Positions 18,595-28,900 are shown, counted from the stretch's first letter. The stretch is DNA of 64,000 nucleotides from a candidate division BRC1 bacterium ADurb.Bin183 (GCA_002070185.1 MWCT01000002.1:186001-250000), one strand, 5' to 3'. Notes: generated by a model not told the origin, from the letters alone. Translations and numbers: made by a program.

Positions 18595-20274
18595 TTACGG
18601 AATGTCGTAGGTGTAAACTTCCACCTTATTCAGAGTAGAAGTACCACCCTGGTTGTCGGCGCCGTCCGCGACGTCAAAGAGGAATGTCAAGAAGTTGTTC
18701 GCAGGATCAGCAAACAGCGTCGGGAAGGTTTCGAGCCAGACACTGTATTCTTTGCCGGCAGGAGTGGGCATTGCAACAGTCTTGGCAACGGGGTCAATAA
18801 CGAGCTTGGCCGCCCAGGTGCCAATGATGTTGTTGTTAATAACACGAATTTGTGGAACCTTTGTTACAGCTCCGCCCAGGGGCACTCCCGTAATCTTGTA
18901 GACAAAGCGATACAGTTTGGAGGCTTCGAAGCTGACTGCGGCACCTTCTCTTGCAGACCACTGTCCCCAGTTGATGTGACCGGCATACGCGCCTGTTCCA
19001 GCAGGTCCGGGAGATGCGATCGACAGACCAGCAGCACCGGAGGTGAAGGTGACAGGACCAAAGAAGGCGGCTCCACCAGCTTGAGTCAGGCTTGTGGAAG
19101 CCCAACCCGTCCAAGGCTGACCATCGCCGATCTTCTTGACGAGCGTTCCGCCAGAGATATCGGGCGTCGCCATCTTGGCAACATCGAGCTGGTCAAGGTA
19201 GACGGAGCCTTCCTCAGCAACGTCGAAGTCAATAACTTCGAACGTCGACCAGAGGTTGGTGACTGTGGCGTCTGCGGAGCAATCCGGAGGTCCGAAATAG
19301 ACGTTCACGTCTTTCGCCGTTGTTCCAAGCGTATAGGGTCCGCTTTTGCCAATACGGTTACCGCCAGCAATAGCGGAGTTACCGGCAGAATCGCCAACAA
19401 ACACGAGCATACGGGTTGTCGGAACTTTAGCCGGATCGTTTTGAGACGTGCGGAGTTTGTAGGTCAGACGATACAGCTGGTTGGGTTCGTAAGGCATGTC
19501 AGTCTTCGGACAGACAAAGCTTCCCGTCTGGCTAAGCGTGCCGGAACGACCATCAATACGGGCGAGGAAACCGGAGCCTGTGACAGGCGCTGCAATGTAG
19601 AACGAGCCGTCAAATGCATCAATCCAGGTCCCGCCAGGCAGCGGAGCATAACCACTCGTCCAGCCAACTGAATCAGGCTGTCCGACGTAGCTCCTAATCA
19701 ATGTCCAGCCGCCAACAGGCGTGCTGAGGCGGTCAATTCCGCCGTGCTCTGCCTTGACAGCGATGGACTTTGATGTCGCCTTAGCTCCATTAGACGCATA
19801 AATGGTGATGATCGTGTCGAGGAGAGGCTCAGCGGGGGTGTAAGGCGGATCATCCGGAAGCGGTGAATCTTTGATGTCCCTGAAGGTCGCCAGAGATGAG
19901 TCACGCGGGAAAGGCTTGTTGTCGTTGGGGAATTGCGTGAGTTCCTTGGGGCCCGGGTTGATGGCTTCCGTCGGATCATTCAATGTCTCAATACCATTAA
20001 TGAGAAGAAGTCCTGGATCACTTGCAAGGAATGACCAACGGACGTTTGTTGTGCTCTGATCCTCATCATTCGGGTGTTTCGACACATAATCGTCAAAGTT
20101 GAAGGCATTGGTAAAGCGGAAGAAATAAAGGTCCTCCGTTGAACCGATGGGATCATCCACGTCACCAATAATGACGTCCGGGATGTTTCCGATGATTGGC
20201 GCATAGCCATAGCCAACGGTGCTCAAGAGTGCAACAGCAACCGTCGCCAGGGTTAGGATCAACCCTTTCTTCAT
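18595..20274 (-). CDS. Secreted protein with two related beta-sandwich domains, probably highly expressed; function unknown
   Basis: 559 residues from the ATG at 20274, chosen because GGAGGG lies 9 bases upstream; the ORF's first ATG, 7 codons earlier, has no ribosome site. It has a signal peptide ('GLILTLATVAVALLSTVGYG'). After an Asp/Pro-rich N-terminal region, two segments look like diverged copies of one jelly-roll or carbohydrate-binding-like domain: residues ~195-375 and ~378-559, each with a 'LYRLTYKLRT'/'LYRFVYKIT' strand and a closing Asp-rich strand 'STFEVIDFDVAEEG' / 'LTFLFDVADGADN'. No catalytic motif and no anchor are seen. A consensus -35 promoter, a strong Shine-Dalgarno and a strong terminator suggest high expression, as for an S-layer or major secreted protein; that is an inference. 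I do not recognise the family. Confidence 0.8.
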   Translation of the reverse strand: MKKGLILTLATVAVALLSTVGYGYAPIIGNIPDVIIGDVDDPIGSTEDLYFFRFTNAFNFDDYVSKHPNDEDQSTTNVRWSFLASDPGLLLINGIETLNDPTEAINPGPKELTQFPNDNKPFPRDSSLATFRDIKDSPLPDDPPYTPAEPLLDTIITIYASNGAKATSKSIAVKAEHGGIDRLSTPVGGWTLIRSYVGQPDSVGWTSGYAPLPGGTWIDAFDGSFYIAAPVTGSGFLARIDGRSGTLSQTGSFVCPKTDMPYEPNQLYRLTYKLRTSQNDPAKVPTTRMLVFVGDSAGNSAIAGGNRIGKSGPYTLGTTAKDVNVYFGPPDCSADATVTNLWSTFEVIDFDVAEEGSVYLDQLDVAKMATPDISGGTLVKKIGDGQPWTGWASTSLTQAGGAAFFGPVTFTSGAAGLSIASPGPAGTGAYAGHINWGQWSAREGAAVSFEASKLYRFVYKITGVPLGGAVTKVPQIRVINNNIIGTWAAKLVIDPVAKTVAMPTPAGKEYSVWLETFPTLFADPANNFLTFLFDVADGADNQGGTSTLNKVEVYTYDIP

Positions 20275-20423
20275 AACTTTTTTCCCTCCTTTCATAGCAC
20301 ATTGGGTTACCTATTTCCAATGGAAATGGTAATACCTCAAAATCTTTGGCTGTGTCTTTGTTACCTCCTCTTAAGCATTATTTTAAAAACTCTTTTTTGC
20401 ATTCATCAAACTAACATGTATGG

Positions 20424-20451
20424 CATATAGCAACGGCTCTCTTGGTGTCAA
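20424..20451 (-). promoter_or_regulatory. Sigma-70-type promoter of the secreted-protein gene
   Basis: On the minus strand, a perfect -35 TTGACA (20451-20446), a 16-base spacer and -10 TATATG (20429-20424). Predicted transcription start is near 20417, giving an untranslated leader of about 140 bases before the ATG at 20274. Such a long leader ahead of a strong ribosome site could affect mRNA stability. Confidence 0.55.
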
Positions 20452-20492
20452 CTTTTTTCTTTTATGATTTATGTTTTTTCTAAGAAATGCGT

Positions 20493-21470
20493 TTACGCTC
20501 CCATCTTTGTCCAGGAGGTCGTCACGTTCTTGATAAATGCCGGTGTGATGGCAATTCCAGCCTTTTGGGCGGCGCCGATAACGGCTCCGACGGCAGGCGC
20601 GGACTTGGGGGCGTTCACATCTATGCCGGGGACGGCTTTTTTAATCGCGGTCTTCATGGCGCGGAAATAGGAGGGGTTGCTTTCCACCACGCCGCCCACG
20701 AGAACGACTTTTGGCATTTTTTTGTATTTGAGTCCTTTGAGAACGGTTTTAACAGCGATGGCGATTTCTTCGATTTCCTCTTTGAGTATTTCTTTGGCGG
20801 TCCTGTCGCCTTTTTCCGCTGCCTTTATAACAAATGGCGCAACTGTTGCGATATCGGTTTTGATTGTGCCTTCTTTATTTTTGTTGGTTGCCCAGAGAAT
20901 CAGGTCATTAGGCGCTTTTAGTCCGAGCATATCGAGGACTGGTTTTTCAAATGACACGGGCTTGATGCGTCCATCGGATGCCTTCATGATGGCATAAAGT
21001 CCTTTATGCCCGATGCGGAATCCGCTGCCTTCGTCTGCGAACCACTGACCATAACCGCCTGCGCGCTTTGCCACGCCGTCGTCGCCGATGCCGTAAACAA
21101 TGGAGCCGGTTCCGGCGATAACCACGATGCCTTTGGGCTCAAGAGTTCCGCCCATCAACCCTATTGCCATATCGCCGGTTAGATATGTTTTTTCAAGGAT
21201 GCCGATGCGGTTGAGCATGGGGTTAAGGACTTCATAGTCGCTGGGGCGTCCGCAACCGGCAAAGCCCAGACAACAGGCTTTAAGGTCATGAAGGTTTTTT
21301 CCTGCCAGCTGGTCAAGCAGGTCGCGCAGGTTTTTCTCCACCGCCTCAATGCCGACTGCATGGTAACTTGCAGGTCCGGTTTTTGTTGTCTTGATGATTG
21401 TGCCGTCGGTTCTTGCCAAAGCGCCCAGCATTTTTGTGCCGCCGCCATCCACGCCTAAAAGAAATTCCAT
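20493..21470 (-). CDS. BadF/BadG-type ATPase, N-acetylglucosamine kinase-like
   Basis: Sugar-kinase-fold ATPase of 325 residues, resembling N-acetylglucosamine kinases. The phosphate-1 motif 'GVDGGGTKMLGAL' opens the protein; 'AGTGSIVYG' is the phosphate-2 motif; 'ADEGSGFRIGHKGL' and 'VLVGGVVESN' follow. Probable role: phosphorylation of GlcNAc or another amino sugar from cell-wall or chitin turnover. The family also includes activators of radical dehydratases, but those carry cysteine motifs that are not seen here. A GGAGG ribosome site is 5 bases upstream. It is 15 bases after cysS and probably co-transcribed with it. Confidence 0.85.
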   Translation of the reverse strand: MEFLLGVDGGGTKMLGALARTDGTIIKTTKTGPASYHAVGIEAVEKNLRDLLDQLAGKNLHDLKACCLGFAGCGRPSDYEVLNPMLNRIGILEKTYLTGDMAIGLMGGTLEPKGIVVIAGTGSIVYGIGDDGVAKRAGGYGQWFADEGSGFRIGHKGLYAIMKASDGRIKPVSFEKPVLDMLGLKAPNDLILWATNKNKEGTIKTDIATVAPFVIKAAEKGDRTAKEILKEEIEEIAIAVKTVLKGLKYKKMPKVVLVGGVVESNPSYFRAMKTAIKKAVPGIDVNAPKSAPAVGAVIGAAQKAGIAITPAFIKNVTTSWTKMGA

Positions 21471-21485
21471 GTCAGCCTCCTTGCA

Positions 21486-22937
21486 TCATTTTTTATGTTT
21501 CCAAATTGTGCCCTGAGGGTGATCCTCCAGGGTAATAGAAATATTATTTAAACGATTTCTTATTTCATCGGCGATGATGAAGTCTTTCTTTGCGCGAGCC
21601 AACTTGCGAATGTCAATAAGAATTTGCATTAATTCTCCGATGATTTTGTCATTAAAATCAACCTTCCCGCTTGCCAGCGTTGGGTCAAGTCCGAGGATTC
21701 CCAGCAATTCTAAAAGCAGGTTCCGGTATAGTTTAAGGGCATCCAGAAGGGCGGCATCCTGCGGGGCGTTTGAAACGGCTTTGCGCGTTTCGTGTATTTC
21801 AGAAACTATATCATGCAAAACGCTCAGAGCCTTTGCGGTGTTGAAATCGTCGTCCATCGCATCTTCGAAGACTCGGCGGAAGTTCACCCATTTTTCACGG
21901 GCGAATTCAGGCGCGGATAAACCCGTTGAGTTTTCTTGCACAGCGTTGATTTTAATCAATTTATCTACGGTTTCTAAGGCATTCAGAATGCGGCGAGAGG
22001 CTGATTGTGCGGTTGCCATATTTTCTTCGGTGTAATCGAGCGGGTGGCGGTAGTGCGCGGAGAGGAGAAAAAATTTGACACTGAGGGGATCATAGCGTTC
22101 GAGCACTTGATTGATGGTGAAGAAGTTGCCGAGCGACTTGGACATTTTTTGATTGTTGATATTGAGGAATCCGTTGTGAAGCCAGTATTTGACAAAGGGT
22201 TTGCCTGTGGCGGCTTCGCTCTGGGCGCGTTCATTTTCATGGTGGGGGAAGATGAGGTCTGTGGCGCCGGAATGGATGTCAATAGACTCACCCAGATGGG
22301 CGATGGACATGGCGGAGCATTCGATGTGCCAGCCGGGGCGTCCGGGTCCCCAAGGGCTTTCCCATGCTGGTTCGCCGGGTTTGGCGGCTTTCCAGAGGGC
22401 AAAATCAAGCGGGTCTTTTTTGCGTTCATCTACATCCACGCGCGCCCCTTCTTGTAAATCTTCGATATTTTTGCCTGAGAGGCTGCCATAGGAGGGGAAG
22501 CTGCGGACGCTGAAATAGACATCGCCGTCAACAACATAAGCATGTCCTTTTTCGATGAGCGTTTTAATCAGGGCGTGCATCTGGGGGATGTTTTCTGTGG
22601 CTTTGGGATGCATGTCGGCAGTTCGAATGCCGAGTTTGCCGGTTTGTTCAAAATAGACGGCGGTATATTTTTCTGCTACTTCTTTTGCGGTAATGCCCTC
22701 CTCTTTGGCTTTTTTTATGATTTTATCATCTATATCTGTAAGGTTTTGGATGAAACGGACTTTGAAGCCGCGATACTCCAGATAACGGCGGATGGTGTCC
22801 GCGACGACAAAATTGCGGGCGTTGCCGATGTGGAAATAGTCGTAAACGGTTGGTCCGCAATTGTAATAAAGCACATGCGGGGAATTGAGGGGGACAAATT
22901 CCTCTTTCTCGCGGGTTATAGTATTGTAGATTTTCAA
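21486..22937 (-). CDS. cysS: Cysteine-tRNA ligase
   Basis: Charges tRNA-Cys with cysteine. 483 residues, normal length. Class I signature 'FHIGNAR' (HIGH) near residue 36 and 'KMSKS' near 266; zinc ligands in 'YYNCGPTV', 'HIECSAMS' and 'FPHHENE'. The start is a TTG at 22937: GGGAG lies 8 bases upstream and the first residues 'MKIYNT' match family N-termini, while the first ATG would delete the HIGH region. Confidence 0.96.
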   Translation of the reverse strand: MKIYNTITREKEEFVPLNSPHVLYYNCGPTVYDYFHIGNARNFVVADTIRRYLEYRGFKVRFIQNLTDIDDKIIKKAKEEGITAKEVAEKYTAVYFEQTGKLGIRTADMHPKATENIPQMHALIKTLIEKGHAYVVDGDVYFSVRSFPSYGSLSGKNIEDLQEGARVDVDERKKDPLDFALWKAAKPGEPAWESPWGPGRPGWHIECSAMSIAHLGESIDIHSGATDLIFPHHENERAQSEAATGKPFVKYWLHNGFLNINNQKMSKSLGNFFTINQVLERYDPLSVKFFLLSAHYRHPLDYTEENMATAQSASRRILNALETVDKLIKINAVQENSTGLSAPEFAREKWVNFRRVFEDAMDDDFNTAKALSVLHDIVSEIHETRKAVSNAPQDAALLDALKLYRNLLLELLGILGLDPTLASGKVDFNDKIIGELMQILIDIRKLARAKKDFIIADEIRNRLNNISITLEDHPQGTIWKHKK

Positions 22938-22964
22938 TAAAATATCTCCCTATTCTTGCAACAT

Positions 22965-22992
22965 AATATAATGAATGTATGGAACCTGATAA
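22965..22992 (-). promoter_or_regulatory. Candidate cysS promoter
   Basis: Minus strand: -35 TTATCA (22992-22987), 16-base spacer, -10 TATATT (22970-22965). It lies 28 bases before the TTG start within the 241-base divergent gap between cysS and the glycosyltransferase. The rest of that gap is AT-rich without another clear signal. The -35 box is only a partial match. Confidence 0.4.
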
Positions 22993-23178
22993 AAAAAATT
23001 CGTCAAGCACATCTTGAAATAGAAAAGCGCAATTGAAAAAAAGAGTTTACATACTTCACATCGCAAAACGGGGATAAGAATGTTAAATTCAAATTGACAA
23101 ACCGGCAAAAAAGCCGACAAGTCTTTTTGTAATGTCATTTCAAAAGGACATAAATTTCAAAGAAAAGACTATTATAAT

Positions 23179-23892
23179 ATGAGTAATAACCCCCACCTTT
23201 CAATTGTGATTCCGATGTATAATGAGGAAAAACGTATTGGCGACACATTGCACAAGATTCTTGATTTTATGAAGGATAAAAATTATTCATGGGAAATTGT
23301 GGCGATGGACGACGGCTCGCGAGATCGCTCCATAGCTGTGGCTAAGGAAATTCTCGGCGGCGAGCCGCATCGCGTTATTCCCAACGAGCATAATATGGGC
23401 AAGGGCGCCACCATCCGCAGAGGGATGCTCGAGGCAAAGGGCGACCTTCGTTTATTTACAGATGCCGACCTTTCCACGCCCATCGAGGAATTGGATAAAT
23501 TAATGGACTCGATAGACAAAGGGTATCAAGTTGCCATCGGTTCGCGGGCGCTCAAGGAATCGCAGTTGCTTCTGCGGCAGCCGTGGTATCGGGAGATGAT
23601 GGGGCGGACGTTCAATGTTTTTGTGCAGATACTTCACCTGCCGGGTATCAAAGATACTCAATGCGGGTTTAAATTATTCACAAAAGAGGCGGCGGAGGCT
23701 GTCTTTCCTCTTCAAAGCATGAAGGGCTTCTGTTTTGATGTGGAAATTTTGGCACTTGCCAAACGTTTTGGGTATCGCATTGCAGAGGTTCCGGTGCGAT
23801 GGATTGACTCGCCGCAATCTAAGGTCAACCCCATCAAAGATTCCGCCAAGATGTTTTGGGATCTTTTGCGCTTGAAATTTAAAAGATATTAA
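23179..23892 (+). CDS. GT2 glycosyltransferase, dolichyl-phosphate glucosyltransferase-like
   Basis: 237 residues, GT-A fold, cytoplasmic face of the membrane. 'HLSIVIPMYNEEKRI' is the nucleotide-binding start; the metal-binding DxD is in 'LFTDADLSTP'; 'GSRALKES' and 'DTQCGFKLF' are characteristic of the polyprenyl-phosphate glucosyltransferase (ALG5-like) branch. It probably transfers a sugar from a nucleotide donor to a polyprenyl phosphate for envelope glycan or protein glycosylation. A GDP-mannose-synthesis gene follows 13 bases later, suggesting a mannose-based donor. No Shine-Dalgarno is visible; TATAAT lies directly before the ATG. Confidence 0.88.
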   Translation: MSNNPHLSIVIPMYNEEKRIGDTLHKILDFMKDKNYSWEIVAMDDGSRDRSIAVAKEILGGEPHRVIPNEHNMGKGATIRRGMLEAKGDLRLFTDADLSTPIEELDKLMDSIDKGYQVAIGSRALKESQLLLRQPWYREMMGRTFNVFVQILHLPGIKDTQCGFKLFTKEAAEAVFPLQSMKGFCFDVEILALAKRFGYRIAEVPVRWIDSPQSKVNPIKDSAKMFWDLLRLKFKRY

Positions 23893-23905
23893 AATGGAGA
23901 AGATA

Positions 23906-24991
23906 ATGAGAGTTGGAATTATCATGGCGGGCGGTGTTGGGGAACGCTTCTGGCCCTATAGCCGAGCCTTACGTCCGAAACAACTTCTAAAAATCGTTTC
24001 CGGCAAATCGCTCCTGCAGGAATCTATCGAACGAGTTGAGCCGTTGATTCCTCTTAAACGGATTTTTATAGCCACCACTCGGCAATTAAAGGGACCCATC
24101 TTGAGGGAGCTCCCTTTTTTCCCCGCTGAGAATATCATCTGCGAGCCGATGGGGCGCAACACGGCGGCATGTCTTGCTCTGGCGGAGGCGGCGACATCGG
24201 CGCGCTTTCCTGATGCCACGATGGCTGTCCTGACGGCGGATCATGTCATCAATGGGATGGAGGCGTTCCGCAATAATCTGGATATGGCTTGCAGCATGGC
24301 GGAGGAGGATGATTGCCTTGTGACGCTGGGGATTAAACCCACTCGTCCAGAAACGGGTTTTGGATATATTGAAGCGGGCGAGGTTATTGTGAGCGAACCG
24401 AGAGGGACGCTTTACCGTGTGGCAAGATTTATGGAAAAACCGGACGCCACAACCGCTGAGCAGTTCATTAAGGCAGGGACTTATTATTGGAACAGCGGGA
24501 TGTTCTTTTGGAAAAACCGCGTCCTCCGCGAGCATTTGGAGCGGTATCTTCCCAAGACTTACGAGGCGATGAATCGGTATCGCGCGGCGATTGGAACGCC
24601 GAAAGAGGAATCGGTTTTAAATCGAGAGTTCAAGGGGTTGGAAAAGATTTCTATTGACTATGCCGTCATGGAAAAGGCGCCAAACGTCAAGATGCTGCGC
24701 GCCGAGTTTGGTTGGGATGATCTGGGAACGTGGGATGCGGTGGGACGCCGCCTTGAGCCGGATGCCTCCGGCAATCAGGTTGTTGGCAGAGGGCTGCTCC
24801 TTGAAGATGAAGATTGTCTGATTTATAATCCGGAAGGCGGCGGAAGTCCGCTTGTAACGGCGTATGGGCTTAAGGATACCCTGATTGTTGTGGACAGGGA
24901 TGTTGTGATGGTGTGCCCAAAATCAAAAGCGCCGGAATTAAAGAAACTGGTTCAGGAATTGAAGAACCGCGGGATGGATGAATATTTATGA
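23906..24991 (+). CDS. manC: Mannose-1-phosphate guanylyltransferase
   Basis: Makes GDP-mannose from mannose 1-phosphate and GTP. 361 residues from ATG 23906, chosen because GGAG is 6 bases upstream; an ATG four codons earlier lacks spacing. The signature 'AGGVGERFWPYSR' and 'PKQLLKI' are at the N-terminus, 'EPMGRNTAACLALA' in the middle. It is the short, single-domain form with no fused phosphomannose isomerase. It feeds the preceding glycosyltransferase or GDP-sugar pathways. The stop overlaps the nadC start (ATGA). Confidence 0.92.
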   Translation: MRVGIIMAGGVGERFWPYSRALRPKQLLKIVSGKSLLQESIERVEPLIPLKRIFIATTRQLKGPILRELPFFPAENIICEPMGRNTAACLALAEAATSARFPDATMAVLTADHVINGMEAFRNNLDMACSMAEEDDCLVTLGIKPTRPETGFGYIEAGEVIVSEPRGTLYRVARFMEKPDATTAEQFIKAGTYYWNSGMFFWKNRVLREHLERYLPKTYEAMNRYRAAIGTPKEESVLNREFKGLEKISIDYAVMEKAPNVKMLRAEFGWDDLGTWDAVGRRLEPDASGNQVVGRGLLLEDEDCLIYNPEGGGSPLVTAYGLKDTLIVVDRDVVMVCPKSKAPELKKLVQELKNRGMDEYL

Positions 24992-25848
24992 GCCTGAAAA
25001 ACTCTTGGGCTGCCATCGAGAATAAATCTCTTGATACGCGTCTTCTTCAGGCTTTGAGGGAAGACCGCGCAAGGGAAGATGTTACTTCAAAGGCGCTGAT
25101 ACCGGCTAATGAGTCGGGCGAGGCGGAGTTTATCGCGCGCGCCAAAGGCGTCCTTTGCGGAATCGCCGTTGCGGAGCGTTGTTTCAGGTTGTTTGATCCG
25201 AAAGCGCGCTTTGATCGCTGTTGCGACGATGGCGCCGCGCTGAAACGGGGCATGGTCATCGCCAGAGTGCGGGGGCGTTTGCGTTCTTTGTTTGCTGTGG
25301 AGCGTGTGGCGCTGAATCTTCTATGCCGCCTTTCGGGAATCGCCACGCTCACAAGTCAATTCGTCAATCAAGCAAGCCCTTATGGCGTCCGCATTTTTGA
25401 TACACGCAAGACGACGCCGCTATGGCGGGATCTTGAAAAATATGCTGTGGCGGCAGGCGGGGGATGCAACCATAGGCAGGATCTGGCGTCGGCTTGTTTT
25501 ATCAAGGATAATCATGTGTATGCCTGCGGCGGGATTCAGGCGGCGCTGGAGCGGTTGTTCTCTATGAAAAAAGTTCCTCGCCCTGTTATCGTCGAGGCGC
25601 GGACGAAAAAGGAGGTTTTGATTGCGTCAAAGTATCCGGTGGATCTGATTTTGCTGGACAATATGTCTCCGCGGCGGATACGAAGTATATCCATGTGTAT
25701 TGACAAGGGCATCGAGTTGGAGATTTCCGGTGGCGTTAATCTGGGAAATGTGCGGGAGTATGCTCAAGCTGGGGCTTCAAGGATTTCCATCGGGGCATTG
25801 ACCCACTCCGTAAAAGTTCTTGACATTGCCCTTGATTACAGGTCATAA
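24988..25848 (+). CDS. nadC: Nicotinate-nucleotide pyrophosphorylase (carboxylating)
   Basis: Quinolinate phosphoribosyltransferase of de novo NAD synthesis; 286 residues. Recognised by 'NLLCRLSGIAT', 'DTRKTTPLWRDLEKYAV', 'IKDNHVYACGG' and the C-terminal 'ISGGVNLGNV...ISIGALTHS'. The family's 'TRKTTPGLR' reads 'TRKTTPLWR'. Translationally coupled to manC. nadB lies 36 kb away in the window, and nadA is not seen, so the NAD genes are dispersed. Confidence 0.94.
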   Translation: MSLKNSWAAIENKSLDTRLLQALREDRAREDVTSKALIPANESGEAEFIARAKGVLCGIAVAERCFRLFDPKARFDRCCDDGAALKRGMVIARVRGRLRSLFAVERVALNLLCRLSGIATLTSQFVNQASPYGVRIFDTRKTTPLWRDLEKYAVAAGGGCNHRQDLASACFIKDNHVYACGGIQAALERLFSMKKVPRPVIVEARTKKEVLIASKYPVDLILLDNMSPRRIRSISMCIDKGIELEISGGVNLGNVREYAQAGASRISIGALTHSVKVLDIALDYRS

Positions 25849-25878
25849 TAAATTCCTATGGTGTGTCATAATAGGCGG

Positions 25879-25887
25879 TTGTTCACA
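25879..25887 (+). promoter_or_regulatory. DnaA-box-like nonamer
   Basis: TTGTTCACA differs at one position from the DnaA box TTATNCACA. It lies 31 bases before the gene for the DnaA-like fusion protein. A single near-match can occur by chance; nearby GTCATAATA occurs twice, which could also be an operator. Confidence 0.25.
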
Positions 25888-25917
25888 TCTTACACAAAAA
25901 TGGAATCTTAAGTCTGA

Positions 25918-28900
25918 ATGAGTATCTATCCCGAAAAAACCATCAAAGAAGTTCTGGACAAGCTGGAAGCCCGAACTGTTTTGAACGCTGTCAATTATCG
26001 GACGGACACAATTCAGGAAATCGGGGATACCATCAAATGTTTCTGCCCCATTCACAAGGAGCAGGTCTTCCGCACGCTTATCCTCAAACCGCGCGAAAAA
26101 TCCTTCCGATGTTCCTACAGTCTGTGTCCGGGCAATAAAGGCGGCGATTTAATCGGTCTTTATGCCTTGGCGAAAGGGATTGAATACGACGAAGGTCTTT
26201 CCCAGCTGGTCAAACAACTGAATATTTCTGTGGACCTTCCCACAACTCAGGAGTTCATAGATAAAACTGTTGAGGTGGCGGAAAACTATCTTGAACTTGG
26301 CGCTTTGTATGATGCCGAGCAGGGCTTTTCCAAAGTGGTGGAGGTGCAGCCAAATAATCTGGGGGCGCACAAGGGTCTCCTTGAGATTTTCAATATCAAG
26401 AAAGATGAATCGGGGTTTATCAAATCATTAAAAACGATTGTCACGCTTTTGTTATCCAGCGGCAATTTTGATGATGCGATGAGTTACTGCGCCCAGTTGG
26501 TGGAAAAAGCGCCGGAATCAACCGAGGCGCACCATCTGATGGTGGAATGCTATCTGGGCAAGGAGGATTATCAATCCGCTCTCGGCGAATATATGAATCT
26601 GGCGGATCTTTATGAAAGCCTCGGCGACTTTGACCATGCGCTTGCCGTATATCACAAAATCGAAAATCTTGGGCTGGACATCATTGACGTTTATCCGCAT
26701 ATTATCAACGTCCTTGTGGCGTCCAACCGGACGGACGAGGCGATTCAGGAGACAATCAAGCGCGCGGAGAATCACCGCGCCGCCAAAGCCTGGGATAAAA
26801 CTCTGGAATGCTACAAAAACATCCTTGAACTTGACACCAGCCGGAATGATATCCGCAAGCTGTTCATTTCTCTTGCTATTGAAGTGGGGCTGAATGAGGA
26901 GCGTATAGAGGAATCGCTAAAAGTCGTTGACGACATCATTGCCCAAGATGCTCTGGGCGAAGCCGCCGAAGCCCTTCATTCGCTTTTGGGGGGCGCCTCC
27001 GATAATCCCAAAATCATATCAAAGCTCATTTCAGTTTATTTTCTTCAGAGCCGCGACCAAGAGGCGGAAGCCTTACAATTGCGCCTTGCGGAGATTTATG
27101 ACATCGCGGGGCGATTCAAGGAAGCGCTTGAACCGATTAACGATATTTTGCGCCGCAAGCCTGAATCCACTGAGGCGCTCTTTCAGCTGGCGCTTATTAA
27201 TTATCGGAGCGGGAATCAAGATAAAGCCATCGAGGCATACCTCAAAATTATTGATATCCACAAAAAACAAAATGAAACGGACAAGGCGCTGGCGGTTTAC
27301 AACCAGCTGATTGAGATTGCCCCATTTGACATCTCTTTCAAAGAACAGCAGATTGAGCTCTACCGCTCCTCGCGCCGCATTGATGAAGCCTTCGACAAAA
27401 CACTTGCGCTCATAGAGTTTCTGGAATCGCGCAAGGAAAATGACAAACTTATAGACAAGCTGCGCTTTGCGCTCAGCATGAAGCCGGATGCGGAAAATCT
27501 CATTATCCGTCTTGCGGACATCCTGCATCGGCTCAAGCGGTTCAAGGACGCCAGCGAGGAATATTTCCGCGCTTATGAGGTTTTGCGCCAGAAGGAAAAG
27601 CCCGAACAAGCGGCGGCGCAGCTTCAGCGGTGTCTGGACATCAATCCAGACGATCGCCGCGCCCTTTTTAAACTGGGCGAAACTTTAATGTTGCTGGGAG
27701 ACCAGCGTAAGGCGCTCCAAAATTTCAAGAAGCTTGCTGGCATTCTTTTGGAAGAGTCGCTTTTGGAAGAGGCGGAAACGGTTCTCAATAAGATTATTGA
27801 AATCCAGCCGGATGACATCAACACCCTCACGCAGCTGGCGGATGTTTACAACCGCCTTGGCTTCGAAAATGAAGTGGTTGCCACCTACGAAAAAATCAAT
27901 TGGATTTACCTTGAAAAAGAGGCGTTCAATAAAGTTATCGAAATTTGCCATCAGATTTTGAAAATCCGTCCGGAAAATATCCCCGCGCATGAAAACCTTA
28001 TTTATATTTATGATCGCACAAACCGTCGCGCGGAGGCGATTGAACTCTGGTTTAAGATGGCGGATATTTATCAGCGCCGCGAAAACCTTGCCAAGGAAGA
28101 AGAATGTTACGACGCCATCCTGAAAAAAGATAACGCCAATGTGGAGGCGCGGCGTCGGCGCATTTTCCTGCTTCTCAAACTTTCGCAAAAGTTGGCGGCG
28201 TTCAAAGAAGCGCGCATCCTTTCAGACCAATATACCATGCGCCGCCAGCCGGAGCAGGCAATTGAATTATATCAGAAGCTTCTCGAGACTGACCCCGATG
28301 AATTGCCGCTCAATATCCATCTCCTTGAGCTGTATAAAAAAACCAATCAGATGGCGCAGATTGTCCCTCAAATCAAGCGCCTCATTACAATATACACCCA
28401 GCGGGATCAGATGGCGCTGGTCGCCGATTATTATTCCGAGCTTATCCAATATGAGCCGAAAAATGTGGAGCATCGGAATTATCTAATTGCCACGCTCCTT
28501 CAGCTCGACCGCAAACCCGAAGCCATGAAACAATCTCAGAACCTTGCCGAACTGCACATCAAAGAGGGCAGGCTTGAGGATGCGGAGACGGTCTTCCATA
28601 ATATGCTGGGCATCGAACCGGGCAATCAGGATGTGTATCGCCGCATTATTTCCGTGAATCGGATGCGGGAGGCTTTTGACAAAGCCATTGAGATGATTCG
28701 CACGCTTGCATCTTTGCAAAAATCCGAGGGCGACATCCACGCTGCCATCGAAACGCTGAAGGAAATCTTCGAAATTGATTCGATGAATGTGGAAAACCAC
28801 AAACAGATTATCGCCCTTCAAAAGGAAGCCAACGATACGGAAGGCTCGGTGGCGTCCTACCTTTCCCTCTTTGATATCCTCCAGAACACGGGCAGCATGG

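Noticed and set aside
18850..19671. 273-codon + strand ORF
   Set aside because: Antisense to the secreted-protein gene, which has a signal peptide, ribosome site and promoter; the antisense product has low-complexity Arg/Gly content and no support.
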